Positions 37,218 to 46,197 of a DNA stretch of 51,350 nucleotides are shown piece by piece. Position 1 is the stretch's first letter; every line of letters begins with the position of its first letter. This stretch comes from an uncultured Oscillospiraceae bacterium. Its GTDB lineage: Bacteria > Bacillota > Clostridia > Oscillospirales > Ruminococcaceae. The translations under genes were made by a program, and so were the position numbers. The stretch covers positions 1 through 51,350 of the forward strand of contig CASEAH010000048.1 of NCBI GenBank assembly GCA_949285935.1. The letters run 5' to 3'. The notes beneath the pieces were generated by a model. The model was not told where the DNA came from and searched no databases. It saw only the letters and a program-made list of their open reading frames with translations.

Positions 37218-37302
37218 GCCTGCAAGGTGACAAAAATCCTTTTTGGGCATAGCATAGCAACAAACGACTTCCACTGCTTACCAAAAAGGAGGCAATCATC
37301 CT

Positions 37303-38409
37303 ATGGAACCCAAGATCCTGCATTTTTTTCTGGGAGCCACTTCTGCTCAAGGCTTTGTTTCCCGGTTTGACCAGCTGGCGGATCCGGAAGCAGGCTGGCG
37401 CTGCCATATCATCAAGGGCGGGCCCGGTACGGGAAAATCTTCCCTTATGAGCCGGCTTTCCTGCCAGCTGGGCGAAACCGCCGGGCTGGTGGAACATATC
37501 CACTGCTCTTCTGATGCCGATTCCCTGGATGGGGTGATTTTTCCCCGCTGCAAGCTGTCCATTGCTGACGGAACCTCGCCTCATGTTCTGGAGCCACGAT
37601 ATCCCGGAGCCTGGGAAAATGTGGTCTCTCTTTGCGATTGCTGGGACAAAAAGCGGCTGAGCGGCCAGAGGGATGAAATCATGGCGCTTAGTAAACGCAT
37701 CTCTTCCTGTCATAAAAGCGCTGCGGGATATCTTCACGCTGCCGGATCCCTGCTTACCGATCTGCGCCGGACGGCCGGCGAAGCTGTGGATGTTCCCAAA
37801 ATTGTCCGTTATGCCCAGGGAGTAGCGGGACGGGAATTTTCCCGGTCCACCGGGCATGCCGGGCATGAATCCATTCGCCTGCTTTCCGCCATTACCAACA
37901 AAGGACCTGTACTTTTCAACGAAACGGTTCTAACCCTGGCTCCCCGCCTCTATGTAGTGGAGGACCATTGGGGTGTGGCCGCTCCGTTGGTGATGGAGCA
38001 GCTGCGGGATCTGGCTCTTGCCAAGGGATATGATGTCATCTCCTGTCCCTGCCCTCTCTTCCCCTTTTCCCGGTTGGACCATCTCTTCCTGCCGGAATTG
38101 GGGCTGGGATTTGTCACCAGCAGCCCCTACCATTCCATAGACGCTCCCGCTTTCCGGGTAATCCATGCCCAAAGATTTTTGGATAAAACAGTTCTCGCCA
38201 GCCGGAAACACCGGCTTTCCTTCCTCCAGAGGGCTGCCAGAAACATGGTGGAGGAAGCTTCCGCCACCATCGCTCAGGCCAAATTCCTTCATGACCAGCT
38301 GGAGGGATACTATATCGCTGCTATGGACTTTGACCGGGTTGGGGAAACCGCCGACAAGGTCCTGGCAGAGTTCCGGAAGGAAATGTTGGAGCAGGACTGC
38401 AGGCTGTGA
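37303..38409 (+). CDS. Two-domain P-loop ATPase of the PRK06851 type, second P-loop lost
   Basis: A 368-residue protein. The first half opens ILHFFLGATSAQGFVSRFD and has a good Walker A, GGPGTGKSS, at about 39-47, then EHIHCSSDADSLDGVI and DGTSPHVLEPRYPG. In this family, as I recall it, two homologous halves each carry a P-loop. Here the second half aligns as RLYVVEDHWGVAAPLVMEQLRD with no Gly/Lys of a P-loop, then GYDVISCPCPLFPFSRLDH. So only the first site could bind ATP. The role is unknown. The ATG has AAGGAGG upstream. It follows the glycosylase on the same strand. Confidence 0.8.
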   Translation: MEPKILHFFLGATSAQGFVSRFDQLADPEAGWRCHIIKGGPGTGKSSLMSRLSCQLGETAGLVEHIHCSSDADSLDGVIFPRCKLSIADGTSPHVLEPRYPGAWENVVSLCDCWDKKRLSGQRDEIMALSKRISSCHKSAAGYLHAAGSLLTDLRRTAGEAVDVPKIVRYAQGVAGREFSRSTGHAGHESIRLLSAITNKGPVLFNETVLTLAPRLYVVEDHWGVAAPLVMEQLRDLALAKGYDVISCPCPLFPFSRLDHLFLPELGLGFVTSSPYHSIDAPAFRVIHAQRFLDKTVLASRKHRLSFLQRAARNMVEEASATIAQAKFLHDQLEGYYIAAMDFDRVGETADKVLAEFRKEMLEQDCRL

Positions 38410-38906
38410 CAACCGCCTTCCTAAGTTTTATATGGATTTGGCAGTTGGCTTGTTTTACCAGCTTGTTTGACGGTCCTCTAACGCAGCTGACACAAAGTGA
38501 ATTTTAAAAATTCTGGGTACGTGCTTTTATCCCGCGGCCCGCAACCCACTGGGGTGTCGAACCGAAAGATCGGACAGGATTGCCATTGACTCCTTCCGAA
38601 ACCGATGCTACATCCAGAAAGGTATCATTCCTCTGGAAGCGCATTGAGGAATTCAACGTACCAGTAGCCTTCTACTTTGCCGAAGACTTGCGTAGGCCCC
38701 TAAGGCCTCCGGCAAGCGTCTCAAGGCGCACGAATTTTATTTCACTTGCATCACTTTCCCCGCAGCCCGTAAACGGGGTTCCACCGCTCTGACAAAAGCT
38801 TTTATTCCTGATAACTTGTTTTCAGGAACCCGCTTCGCACCGCGCCTGAAGCTAACGCTTCTTACCGGGCGCCTCCACCGGCACAGCCGATGGTTTCCCT
38901 GTTCAA
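38410..38906. other. Gene-poor stretch between the P-loop gene and the CPCC gene
   Basis: About 500 bases. A plus-strand frame (TTG 38580 to 38792, 70 codons, reading WKRIEEFNVPVAFYFAEDL) is partly protein-like but has only a weak ribosome-binding site. AGAC-TTGC ... GCAA-GTCT arms at about 38684-38721 can fold into a hairpin around GGCC/GGCC. No clear gene. Confidence 0.4.
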
Positions 38907-38956
38907 CAAAAAGACCGCTGAACGGCACACGATGGTGTGGAACAGCGGTCTTTTTT
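38907..38956 (-). terminator. Terminator of the glk-CPCC unit (branched hairpin)
   Basis: AAGACCGCTG (38911-38920) pairs with CAGCGGTCTT (38943-38952) around an inner CACAC/GTGTG hairpin. Minus strand: T-run after the stem; the plus-strand form also has six T. Confidence 0.85.
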
Positions 38957-38982
38957 CTGTTTACAGATCAGGCGGTATATCT

Positions 38983-39318
38983 TTACTTTGGAATTTCTTC
39001 TGGCTGAGGTTTTCTTACATGTCTTAACATATCCGGCGAACAGGCGCCGATTTTTCGATAGTTCTCCCGAGCCTCGTTTAAGGTCATTCCATGGTTTTCG
39101 TCGCTGGCTTCATTGGCGTCGGAAATGAAAACATCATTTTCCCAAAAACATACTGGGCAAATATAAGCCACCGCTTCCTCCGGAGGGACAGGAAATGTAA
39201 TGTTATGGCAGCAGGGACAAGGATACTTGCCTCTTAGGGGCTCTTCCTCAGGGAAAGATGTTTTCTTCTCATCACTGTTATTTGTTATCTGTGGTAAATA
39301 GATAAATTTGTCGCCCAT
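38983..39318 (-). CDS. CPCC family cysteine-rich protein
   Basis: A 111-residue protein with the CPCC motif (YPCPCCHNITF, about residues 32-42) and a second Cys pair in YICPVCFWENDV (about 52-63), together a zinc-ribbon-like knuckle. The C-terminal part (NEARENYRKIGACSPDMLRHVRKP) is the family's usual tail; the first 30 residues are variable. The function is unknown. The start is the ATG at 39318 with AAGGAGGA upstream, 9 bases after the glucokinase stop, so the two share a transcript. Longer frames upstream run through glk and are rejected. Confidence 0.85.
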   Translation of the reverse strand: MGDKFIYLPQITNNSDEKKTSFPEEEPLRGKYPCPCCHNITFPVPPEEAVAYICPVCFWENDVFISDANEASDENHGMTLNEARENYRKIGACSPDMLRHVRKPQPEEIPK

Positions 39319-39326
39319 GGTCCTCC

Positions 39327-40286
39327 TTACAGATACTGTTTTCCCAACAAAGCGGCGCCGATGATTCCGGCGTCGTTGCCCAGGGCAGCTACCGCCAGTT
39401 TGGTGCTGCCGCTGCCATACCTGGCATACTGCTCCCGGGAAACCAGTTCCCGCAATGGAGCCAGAAGCGCCTCTCCCTGGGCGCTGACACCGCCGCCGAT
39501 GCAGATCATTTCCGGCTCCAGGAGATTGATAATATTGGCTACTCCGCAAGCCAGATGGGCAATATACTCTTCCACCACTTGCGCCGCTGCCGGGTCTCCC
39601 TGCTCCCGGGCATCCCAGGCCGTCCGTCCGTTTACCCGTTCCAGGCTGCCCTGAGCCACCTGCCACAGCAGGGATTCGGGATGGGCTTCCATGGCTTCCC
39701 GGGTGCTGGTAATCAGTCCTGTTGCCGATGCGTAAGCCTCCAGGCAGCCCCGGCGGCCGCAGCCGCATTGTCTGCCTCCCTCTACAATCACCATATGCCC
39801 CCCCTCACCCGCACAGAAGCCGCAGCCGGTAAGGATCCGGGGAGTAAAAACAATGCCGGTGCCCACACCCGTCCCCAGTGTGATGGTAACGGAAGATGCG
39901 GTCCCCCGGGCAGCGCCCGCCAGCGCCTCGCCATAGGCTGCGGCGTTGGCATCGTTGCCCAGATATACTTTTCGGCCAGTACGTTCTTCCAGCAGGCGGC
40001 TCATAGGGCAGTCATAAAGCCCCAGATTGCAGGCGTACACCACCACGCCCCGGTCTGCATCCACATGACCCGGCGCCCCTACGCCGATCCATTCCATCTG
40101 TTCCATGGTTATTCCCATATCCGTCAGGAATTCCGATGCCGCCTGTGCCATAGCGTCAGCCAGGGTTTCTCCCGAGACACCCCTGGGAGTGGGCACAGAG
40201 TTTTTTTGCACCAGCCGGTGCTCCTCATCCACCACGCCCAGGGCGATGTTGGTTCCTCCCAGGTCAATCCCCAGATAATATTTCAT
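39327..40286 (-). CDS. ROK family glucokinase
   Basis: Phosphorylates glucose to glucose-6-phosphate; cytosolic. 319 residues. The ATP-binding start is YLGIDLGGTNIALGVVD; sugar-site motifs are GVGAPGHVDADRG and NDANAAAYGEAL, followed by TLGTGVGTGI. The zinc cluster of ROK proteins is CGCGRRGCLE, with EGGHMVI before it. No N-terminal helix-turn-helix, so it is a kinase and not a ROK repressor. The ATG at 40286 has GGGGAGAAAG upstream. It lies 80 bases after the RluA gene and directly before the CPCC gene. Confidence 0.92.
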   Translation of the reverse strand: MKYYLGIDLGGTNIALGVVDEEHRLVQKNSVPTPRGVSGETLADAMAQAASEFLTDMGITMEQMEWIGVGAPGHVDADRGVVVYACNLGLYDCPMSRLLEERTGRKVYLGNDANAAAYGEALAGAARGTASSVTITLGTGVGTGIVFTPRILTGCGFCAGEGGHMVIVEGGRQCGCGRRGCLEAYASATGLITSTREAMEAHPESLLWQVAQGSLERVNGRTAWDAREQGDPAAAQVVEEYIAHLACGVANIINLLEPEMICIGGGVSAQGEALLAPLRELVSREQYARYGSGSTKLAVAALGNDAGIIGAALLGKQYL

Positions 40287-40365
40287 TTCTTTCTCCCCTT
40301 TGCCAAACACTTCCGGATTTATCTGCATGCTGTGATTTTTTCACATGGTCTGCGTCTTATTCCCC

Positions 40366-41286
40366 TCACAGGTCTGTCGTCAGCAAAGCGCCCCAGTCCG
40401 GTTCCTGCCATACAATTCCCAACTGCCGCAGCAGTTCTTCCATATCCGGCGGCAGAGGCGCAGAAATCTCTATCCGTTTGCCTGTAAGAGGATGAGGAAA
40501 AGCGACCCAGGCACAATGAAGGGCCTGACGGGAAATCCGCGGGCTCCCATGACCGTAAAATTCGTCTCCCTCCAAAGGCCACCCTTTATACGCCATATGC
40601 ACCCGGATCTGATGGGTCCTCCCTGTCAGCAGCCGGAAGGCAGTCACACTGTGTCCTTCCTTTGCCGTCAAAACCCGATAGCAGGTAATCGCTCTCTGCC
40701 CTTCCGGCGTAACGATCCGTCTGGGTTCCATAGGTACCGCCCGCTGGATGGGCAGGTCGATTTTTCCTTCCTTTGGTTCCGGAATGCCTTCCGTTACCGC
40801 CAGATAGCGTTTTTCCACTGCCTTCCAAAGCTTCCCAGCTGCCAATTGATTCCGGGCAGCCACCACCGCCCCGGTGGTATCCTTATCCAACCGGTTAATC
40901 GGGCGGAAGGGTTGAGCGGAACCGGTGCTGCGGGCACAATGGGCAGCATACACCCCATCCAGCGTGTTATAGATATGCCCTCCCGACTGGTGGCAGGGCA
41001 TATCCGCCGGTTTATTATAAACGATCACATCCTCGTCCTCGTAAAGGATGGGTACGGGGATCTGGCAAAGAGGGATCCGCTTGGACGGCTGGGGAAGATT
41101 CACCTGCAGCGTATCTCCCGTTTGCAGCAAGTCCACCGTCCGGGTATGAACGCCATTGAGGAGCAGCCCTTCAGGCAGCTTTTTCAGCGCCACAATCACC
41201 CGTTGGGAAACGCCCCTGCTTTTAAGAAATCTTTCTACCGTCCACCCTGATTCCGCCTCTCCGATGGAATAATCAATGGTGCGCAA
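40366..41286 (-). CDS. RluA family pseudouridine synthase
   Basis: Makes pseudouridine in rRNA or tRNA. 306 residues: an S4-like N-terminal part (SGWTVERFLKSRGVSQRVIVAL) and the catalytic domain with the RluA motif RPINRLDKDTTGAVVAA, whose Asp is the nucleophile, and RLLTGRTHQIRVHMAY. The start is taken as TTG at 41286 (giving MRTIDYSIGEAESGWT), with AGAGGGACGGA upstream; an ATG at 41313 lacks a ribosome-binding site. The exact target uridine cannot be told. The gene is about 100 bases after the ABC exporter and may be cotranscribed. Confidence 0.9.
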   Translation of the reverse strand: MRTIDYSIGEAESGWTVERFLKSRGVSQRVIVALKKLPEGLLLNGVHTRTVDLLQTGDTLQVNLPQPSKRIPLCQIPVPILYEDEDVIVYNKPADMPCHQSGGHIYNTLDGVYAAHCARSTGSAQPFRPINRLDKDTTGAVVAARNQLAAGKLWKAVEKRYLAVTEGIPEPKEGKIDLPIQRAVPMEPRRIVTPEGQRAITCYRVLTAKEGHSVTAFRLLTGRTHQIRVHMAYKGWPLEGDEFYGHGSPRISRQALHCAWVAFPHPLTGKRIEISAPLPPDMEELLRQLGIVWQEPDWGALLTTDL

Positions 41287-41391
41287 ATCCGTCCCTCTCT
41301 TCCCTCTCTCCATTTCGGGGCTATTGTACCACAATCCCCCCTCCGCCGCAACCAAAGCCATGGAAAATTCTTTTTCCCTTCCTCCATCTGG

Positions 41392-43209
41392 TCAGGCGGG
41401 AGAGGCTGTGTCAAACTGAGCCCGATACAGCTGGCTGTACACACCGCCCTGTTCCAACAGCTGCCGGTGTGTCCCCTGTTCCGCCACCTTTCCGTCCTGA
41501 AGGACCAGGATCTGGTCGGCGTTGCGGATGGTAGACAATCGGTGGGCAATGACAAAGCAGGTCCGTCCCTGCATCAGCTGGAGCATGGCTTGCTGGATGC
41601 TCTGTTCGGTGGCGGTGTCCACATTGGAGGTTGCTTCGTCCAGGATCAGCATAGGTGCGTCCAGCAGCATGGCCCGGGCAATGGTCAGCAGCTGCCGCTG
41701 CCCCTTGGAGATATTCTCACCGCCGTCCCGGAGGATGGTGTCATAGCCCTGGGGCAAAGAAAGGATAAATTTATGGATATGGGCTGCACGGGCGGCCTGC
41801 TCCACCTCTTCCCGGGTGACGCCCGGTTTGCCGTAGGCAAGGTTATCATAAATGCTGCCTGTAAAAAGCCATGTATCCTGGAGAACCATGGAATAGGCCC
41901 GCCGCAGGCTGGCCCTGGTGATTTGGCAGATATCCTGCCCGTCCACCGTGATTTTTCCCGCCTGCGGATCATAGAAACGCATCAGCAGGTTGATGATGGT
42001 GGTTTTTCCCGCTCCGGTGGGGCCCACCACGGCGATGGTCTGTCCCGGCTTTGCCGTCATGGAAAATCCCCGCAGCACCTCGCTGCCTTCGCCGTAACCG
42101 AAGGTCACATTCTCCAGCCTCACCTCACCCCGGACCTGAGAAGCATCCAGGACCTTCGCTCCCGGGGCATCGGGGGCTTCCTGAGGCTCATCCAGGAGGC
42201 GGAATACCCGCTCCGCTGCCGCCAGAGCGGACTGCAGTTCGCTGAAAAGATTGGCAAACTCGTTGATGGGGCCGGAAAATTTCCGGGAATACAGTACGAA
42301 GGAGGATACCCCTCCCAGTGAAATTTTCTCCGCCATATACAGGATCGCGCCAAAGGCGCTTACCAGGGCCAGAGAAAGATTATTGATAAAATTGACTGTC
42401 GGCCCGGTGCTGCTGGCAAAGCAGTCCGCCTCATAATTGGCCTGACAGGCATCCCGGTTTTTCCGGGAGAAACGTTCCAGAAACACCTGCTCCCGGTGAT
42501 AGATCTTGATGGTACCAAGGCCCTCCGTCATTTCTTCCGCATAGCCGTTGAGGACGCCCAGTTGAACAGACCGCTTCCGATAGAGAGGACGTACCTTGCG
42601 GGAGCGGTACCGGGTAAAAAGGATGGAGGCCGGAATGGTCACCGCAAAGGGGATCATCAGCAGCGGAGAAATGGTAATCATCATCACAAAGGAACCGGCC
42701 ACTGTCAGCAGGTTGGTCATCATCTGGATCAGATCGGTAGACAGCATGGTACTGATGGTATCCACATCATAGGACATGACGCTGATCACATCCCCAATGG
42801 CGTGCTGGTCGTAAAAGCGGACAGGCAGGCCCATCAAACGGGCAAAGATATCCCGGCGGATGCCATAGACCACCTCCCGGCTGATCCGCACCATCAGCGC
42901 CGCCAGCCCATAGCTGAGTACTGCCGACGTCAGATAGGAAACCAGCATCCATCCCGCGTAAAAAAATACCCGGTCAAAATCCACCTGCCCGGCGCCGGGG
43001 CGGATGGCGTCCACCGCCAGACCGCTGAGTTTTGGCCCTACCAGCGCCAGCAGGTTGCTCCCCACGCTCACCGCCACTGCCAATCCCAACAGCCATCCCT
43101 TTCCTGAAGCATAGCGCCACAGCCGCTTCACGGTTTTCCAGGGACTCTGGGAAGGCCGCTCAAATGCCTGGCTCTGCATTCTGGAGCCCAGGCCGCCTGC
43201 TTCTCTCAT
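41392..43209 (-). CDS. ABC exporter half-transporter, catalytic-site subunit
   Basis: A 605-residue fused membrane/ATPase half-transporter. Six-helix membrane domain at about 40-330, nucleotide-binding domain beyond about 360 with Walker A GPTGAGKTT, Walker B LILDEATSNVD (normal catalytic Glu) and an unusual ABC signature ISKGQRQ in place of LSGGQ. With the partner gene this gives the asymmetric heterodimer of the TM287/288-BmrCD kind: its Walker A/B act with the partner's intact signature at the active site. It overlaps the partner's stop by 4 bases. Substrate unknown, probably a drug or lipid-like compound. Confidence 0.93.
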   Translation of the reverse strand: MREAGGLGSRMQSQAFERPSQSPWKTVKRLWRYASGKGWLLGLAVAVSVGSNLLALVGPKLSGLAVDAIRPGAGQVDFDRVFFYAGWMLVSYLTSAVLSYGLAALMVRISREVVYGIRRDIFARLMGLPVRFYDQHAIGDVISVMSYDVDTISTMLSTDLIQMMTNLLTVAGSFVMMITISPLLMIPFAVTIPASILFTRYRSRKVRPLYRKRSVQLGVLNGYAEEMTEGLGTIKIYHREQVFLERFSRKNRDACQANYEADCFASSTGPTVNFINNLSLALVSAFGAILYMAEKISLGGVSSFVLYSRKFSGPINEFANLFSELQSALAAAERVFRLLDEPQEAPDAPGAKVLDASQVRGEVRLENVTFGYGEGSEVLRGFSMTAKPGQTIAVVGPTGAGKTTIINLLMRFYDPQAGKITVDGQDICQITRASLRRAYSMVLQDTWLFTGSIYDNLAYGKPGVTREEVEQAARAAHIHKFILSLPQGYDTILRDGGENISKGQRQLLTIARAMLLDAPMLILDEATSNVDTATEQSIQQAMLQLMQGRTCFVIAHRLSTIRNADQILVLQDGKVAEQGTHRQLLEQGGVYSQLYRAQFDTASPA

Positions 43210-44915
43210 TCCTCCACCTCTCCCATCTGGATCCGGGCAATGGCTTCATAGTCCGGACAACATTCCATCAGCTGCTCATGGCTGCCGCAGCCTACCACCC
43301 GTCCTTCCTCCATCATCAGAATACAGTCGGCATGGCGGATGGCACTGACACGCTGTGCCACGATCACTTTGGTAACGCCTGCCAGTTCCCGGTTCAAAGC
43401 CCGTCGGAGCGCGGCGTCTGTCTTATAGTCCAAAGCGGACGAGCTGTCGTCCAATATCAAAATCTCCGGAGAGCCCGCCAGCGCCCTGGCCAGCAGCACC
43501 CTCTGTTTTTGACCCCCTGAGAGGTCCGTTCCCCGGGATGCGATGCTCCCTTCCATTCCACCCGGGCGGGAAGCAATGAATTCTGCCTGAGCAAGGGCGG
43601 CTCCCCGGCCGATGGCTTCAGGCTTCAGGCCCCGTCCAAAGTCAATGTTGTCCTCCAACGTCCCGGCAAACAAAAAATCGCTCTGGAGGGCCGCGTCAAA
43701 CATAGTATAAAGGATTTCCCGGGGAATGCTTCGCAAGTCCCGCCCATGGATCAGGATCTGTCCCGCATCCGGATCGTACAGGCGCATCAAAAGGCGGACC
43801 AGGGTGGTTTTTCCGCTTCCCGTAGGGCCGATGATACCCAGCGTCTGCCCTTGCTCCAGGGAAAAGCTTACATCCCGCAGGTCCTCCTCATTTTTGCCGT
43901 AGGAAAAACTGACGCCACGGAACTGGATGTGGGGAGCATTGGTTTCCGCTGCTGAAAAGACATTGCCCATATCTTCCGGCATTTCCAGCACCTCGGCGAT
44001 CCGCCTTCCGCTGGCGATTCCTTTGGAAAACATGATGAAAATCCTCGATACCATCATCAGGGCATTGAGGATCATGGTAAAGTAGCTGAGAAAGGCAATC
44101 ACGGCGCCTGGCTGGGTCGCTCCGGCGTTGACCCGGAAGGCTCCTGCCACCACCACCGCCGTCAGACCTGTATTGAGCAGCGCGCTCATAATGGGATTGG
44201 TGGCATTCATCAAAAGCCCGGCGTGAAATTCGCTGTCCGCTGCCTGAGTATTGGCCGCGTCGAACTGGCGATTTTCATATTCCGACTTGGAAAGAGCCTG
44301 AATGACCCGGATTCCGGCCATGCTTTCCTTTGCCCGGCGAACCAGCTGATCCACTGCTGTTTGGGTCTGAGTATACAGCCGAATGCCCTTTTGGGACAGC
44401 AGCCAAACTCCACCCACCATCAGCGGCAGAGGCAGCACCAGCACGCAGGCCAACACCGGCTCCAGAAAGAAGGTGAGCGCCACGCCTCCCAGCAGCATGA
44501 TAGGAGCCCGGACCGCCAGGCGCTGCATCCGATCCACCATCTGATGGACATGATAGGTATCGCTGGTAAGACGGGAAATCAGGGAGGGTATGGTTAAGCG
44601 GTCCACCTGAGCGGCGGACAGGTTAAGAACACGGTCAAAAAGATCATACCGAAGCTGCCTCGTCACTTCCCGGGAGATCCGGGTAGACATCCGGTTGGCC
44701 ACAATATTACATACCAGGGCCGCTACAGCACACAGGACCATCAGCCCGCCCCATTGCAGAATGATGTCCAGACGTCCAAGCGGGACATATCGGTCCAGGA
44801 TCACAGAAAGCATCCAGGGCAGCAGCAGTTCTGCCACCGTCCCGGTAATTTTGATGGTCAGCTCTCCGGCAATGGCGATCCGGTAGAGATGCAGATAGGC
44901 AAAAATCCGTTTCAT
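43206..44915 (-). CDS. ABC exporter half-transporter, degenerate-site subunit
   Basis: A 569-residue partner of the gene above. Membrane domain about 10-300; ATPase domain with Walker A GPTGSGKTT, intact signature LSGGQKQR and Walker B LILDDSSSALD, where the catalytic Glu is replaced by Asp. That substitution plus the partner's altered signature make one composite ATP site degenerate, a known feature of heterodimeric exporters. The start ATG at 44915 has GGAGGAGC upstream and overlaps the MarR gene stop. The order marR, this gene, partner indicates a single regulated operon. Confidence 0.93.
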   Translation of the reverse strand: MKRIFAYLHLYRIAIAGELTIKITGTVAELLLPWMLSVILDRYVPLGRLDIILQWGGLMVLCAVAALVCNIVANRMSTRISREVTRQLRYDLFDRVLNLSAAQVDRLTIPSLISRLTSDTYHVHQMVDRMQRLAVRAPIMLLGGVALTFFLEPVLACVLVLPLPLMVGGVWLLSQKGIRLYTQTQTAVDQLVRRAKESMAGIRVIQALSKSEYENRQFDAANTQAADSEFHAGLLMNATNPIMSALLNTGLTAVVVAGAFRVNAGATQPGAVIAFLSYFTMILNALMMVSRIFIMFSKGIASGRRIAEVLEMPEDMGNVFSAAETNAPHIQFRGVSFSYGKNEEDLRDVSFSLEQGQTLGIIGPTGSGKTTLVRLLMRLYDPDAGQILIHGRDLRSIPREILYTMFDAALQSDFLFAGTLEDNIDFGRGLKPEAIGRGAALAQAEFIASRPGGMEGSIASRGTDLSGGQKQRVLLARALAGSPEILILDDSSSALDYKTDAALRRALNRELAGVTKVIVAQRVSAIRHADCILMMEEGRVVGCGSHEQLMECCPDYEAIARIQMGEVEE

Positions 44916-45334
44916 GCCAGCTCCTCCGCACGGGATGCCAACCGCTCCAGAAGGGCATCCAGTGTCTCCCGTTCTTCGGGCGTAAGGCTGCTTAAAAGCA
45001 GCTCCCTCCACCGCCGGCGAGCCTGCCGTACCGCCGGCAGTACCTCCTCGCCTTTGGCAGTGGGATACACCTCAAGAACGCGTCGGTCATCACCGCAGCG
45101 CCTTCGTTCAATAAAGCCCCCTTCTTCCAGGGCCGTCAGCTGCCGCGTGACGCTGCTGCGGTGCACATGAAGCTCCCGGGCAATCTGCTCCTGGGTAATT
45201 CCCGGCTGCCGGCAGATGACCGGAATATAGGAGCTTTGGTGGGGTTTTAGCCCTGCTTGTTCCAGTTGGCTGTCGTGAAACAGGGTGGCGCATCGGGCGA
45301 TGGTATAAATATTACGCATGGTATGCTGTTCCAT
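44912..45334 (-). CDS. MarR family transcriptional regulator
   Basis: A 140-residue winged-helix regulator, likely the repressor of its own operon with the ABC exporter. DNA-binding part: GITQEQIARELHVHRSSVTRQLTALEEGGFIERRRCGDDRRVLEVYPT (about residues 45-92, helix-turn-helix and wing). Flanking helices form the dimer interface. It overlaps the next gene by 4 bases (ATGA). GGGGGAA precedes the ATG at a workable distance. The promoter just upstream carries an inverted repeat. Confidence 0.92.
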   Translation of the reverse strand: MEQHTMRNIYTIARCATLFHDSQLEQAGLKPHQSSYIPVICRQPGITQEQIARELHVHRSSVTRQLTALEEGGFIERRRCGDDRRVLEVYPTAKGEEVLPAVRQARRRWRELLLSSLTPEERETLDALLERLASRAEELA

Positions 45335-45376
45335 AAACGGTGTTCCCCCTCCCGCAAATAGTTGCGTTTAAAACAA

Positions 45377-45418
45377 TTGCGTATGCAACAATTATAGCTG
45401 TTTCTTTCCTTGTGTCAA
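45377..45418 (-). promoter_or_regulatory. Promoter and operator of marR-ABC operon
   Basis: Minus strand: TTGACA (45413-45418), 16-base spacer, TATAAT (45391-45396). The dyad TTGC-gtat-GCAA (45377-45388, with AAT flanks) sits just downstream of the -10, over the expected start of transcription, a fitting place for MarR repression. A further GTTGCG/CAATTG-like sequence lies next to it. Confidence 0.7.
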
Positions 45419-46197
45419 GCGCTCTTCTATATCGTCTTCCGGCTTTGGGGATACTGTCCCGGCCTTCAATTTTTATGCCTGCACGGCAGGCTCCATTCTT
45501 TGTTCCAAAACTATGGGATTATAGATTGCATTCTTGCCCCATCCGTTTCTATCTAAACATTAGCAAAGTATTCAAACGAAACCATCACTTGTTTTCCATC
45601 GGGCAACAAGCGTGCCAAATCCCAGTCGCTCCCTCCCATGGGAAAACCTTCTCTTTTCTTAAGCAGTTTACTATTGGTAAGTGATGCCCGCCATTTGAGC
45701 CGGCGCCTCCGGTTCAAATGACTCCTGTTAATGGGATGCCACAACAAACTCCGGATTCGGTTTTCCGCACCATATGCCTTGCAGCAGCAAGCAGATGATG
45801 GTACAGAAACAGACTTTTTTCCTGAAAGATCTTCTAAAAATGCTCTGTTTCACTTGATATCCCAAGTGAAGGTTTTGCAAAGGACCCGCATACCAGGCTT
45901 GGCATTTTGTCCGATCATGCATCCAACTCTTCAGGGTCCTGTCCTGGCAAAGTCAATGAAGTACAAAGATGATTACGCTTGAGGGGAATCCCTCCACCTC
46001 TGTCTGAATAGCCATTGGGGAGGCCTGGTGCATTTGCCTGAAATAAAGCATTGATTTCTTTCTCTTTTTCCAGATGTTTTCAATCCCTGACGAAGTTTTG
46101 AAGGCTTCCCTAACGATGGTTGTCCGTTACAGCAAAAGAGCATACGGCCCGCTGCCATATGCCCCAAAACACATTTTGCAACCCATTTTTGGTACCC
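45419..46197. other. Gene-poor stretch between the ABC operon and the anchored protein gene
   Basis: About 780 bases without a supported gene. A minus-strand frame (45553-45747) ends in a protein-like tail (GGSDWDLARLLPDGKQ, then VMVSFEYFANV); a plus-strand frame (45731-45982) is also open. Neither has a good ribosome-binding site. Two hairpins are present: 45692-45720 (12-bp stem) and TTCACTTG...CAAGTGAA near 45849. These look like remnants rather than genes. Confidence 0.4.
45692..45720. repeat. Inverted repeat in gene-poor region
   Basis: CATTTGAGCCGG (45692-45703) pairs with CCGGTTCAAATG (45709-45720), one G-U pair, 5-base loop. No T-run on either side, so not a standard terminator. Confidence 0.5.
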
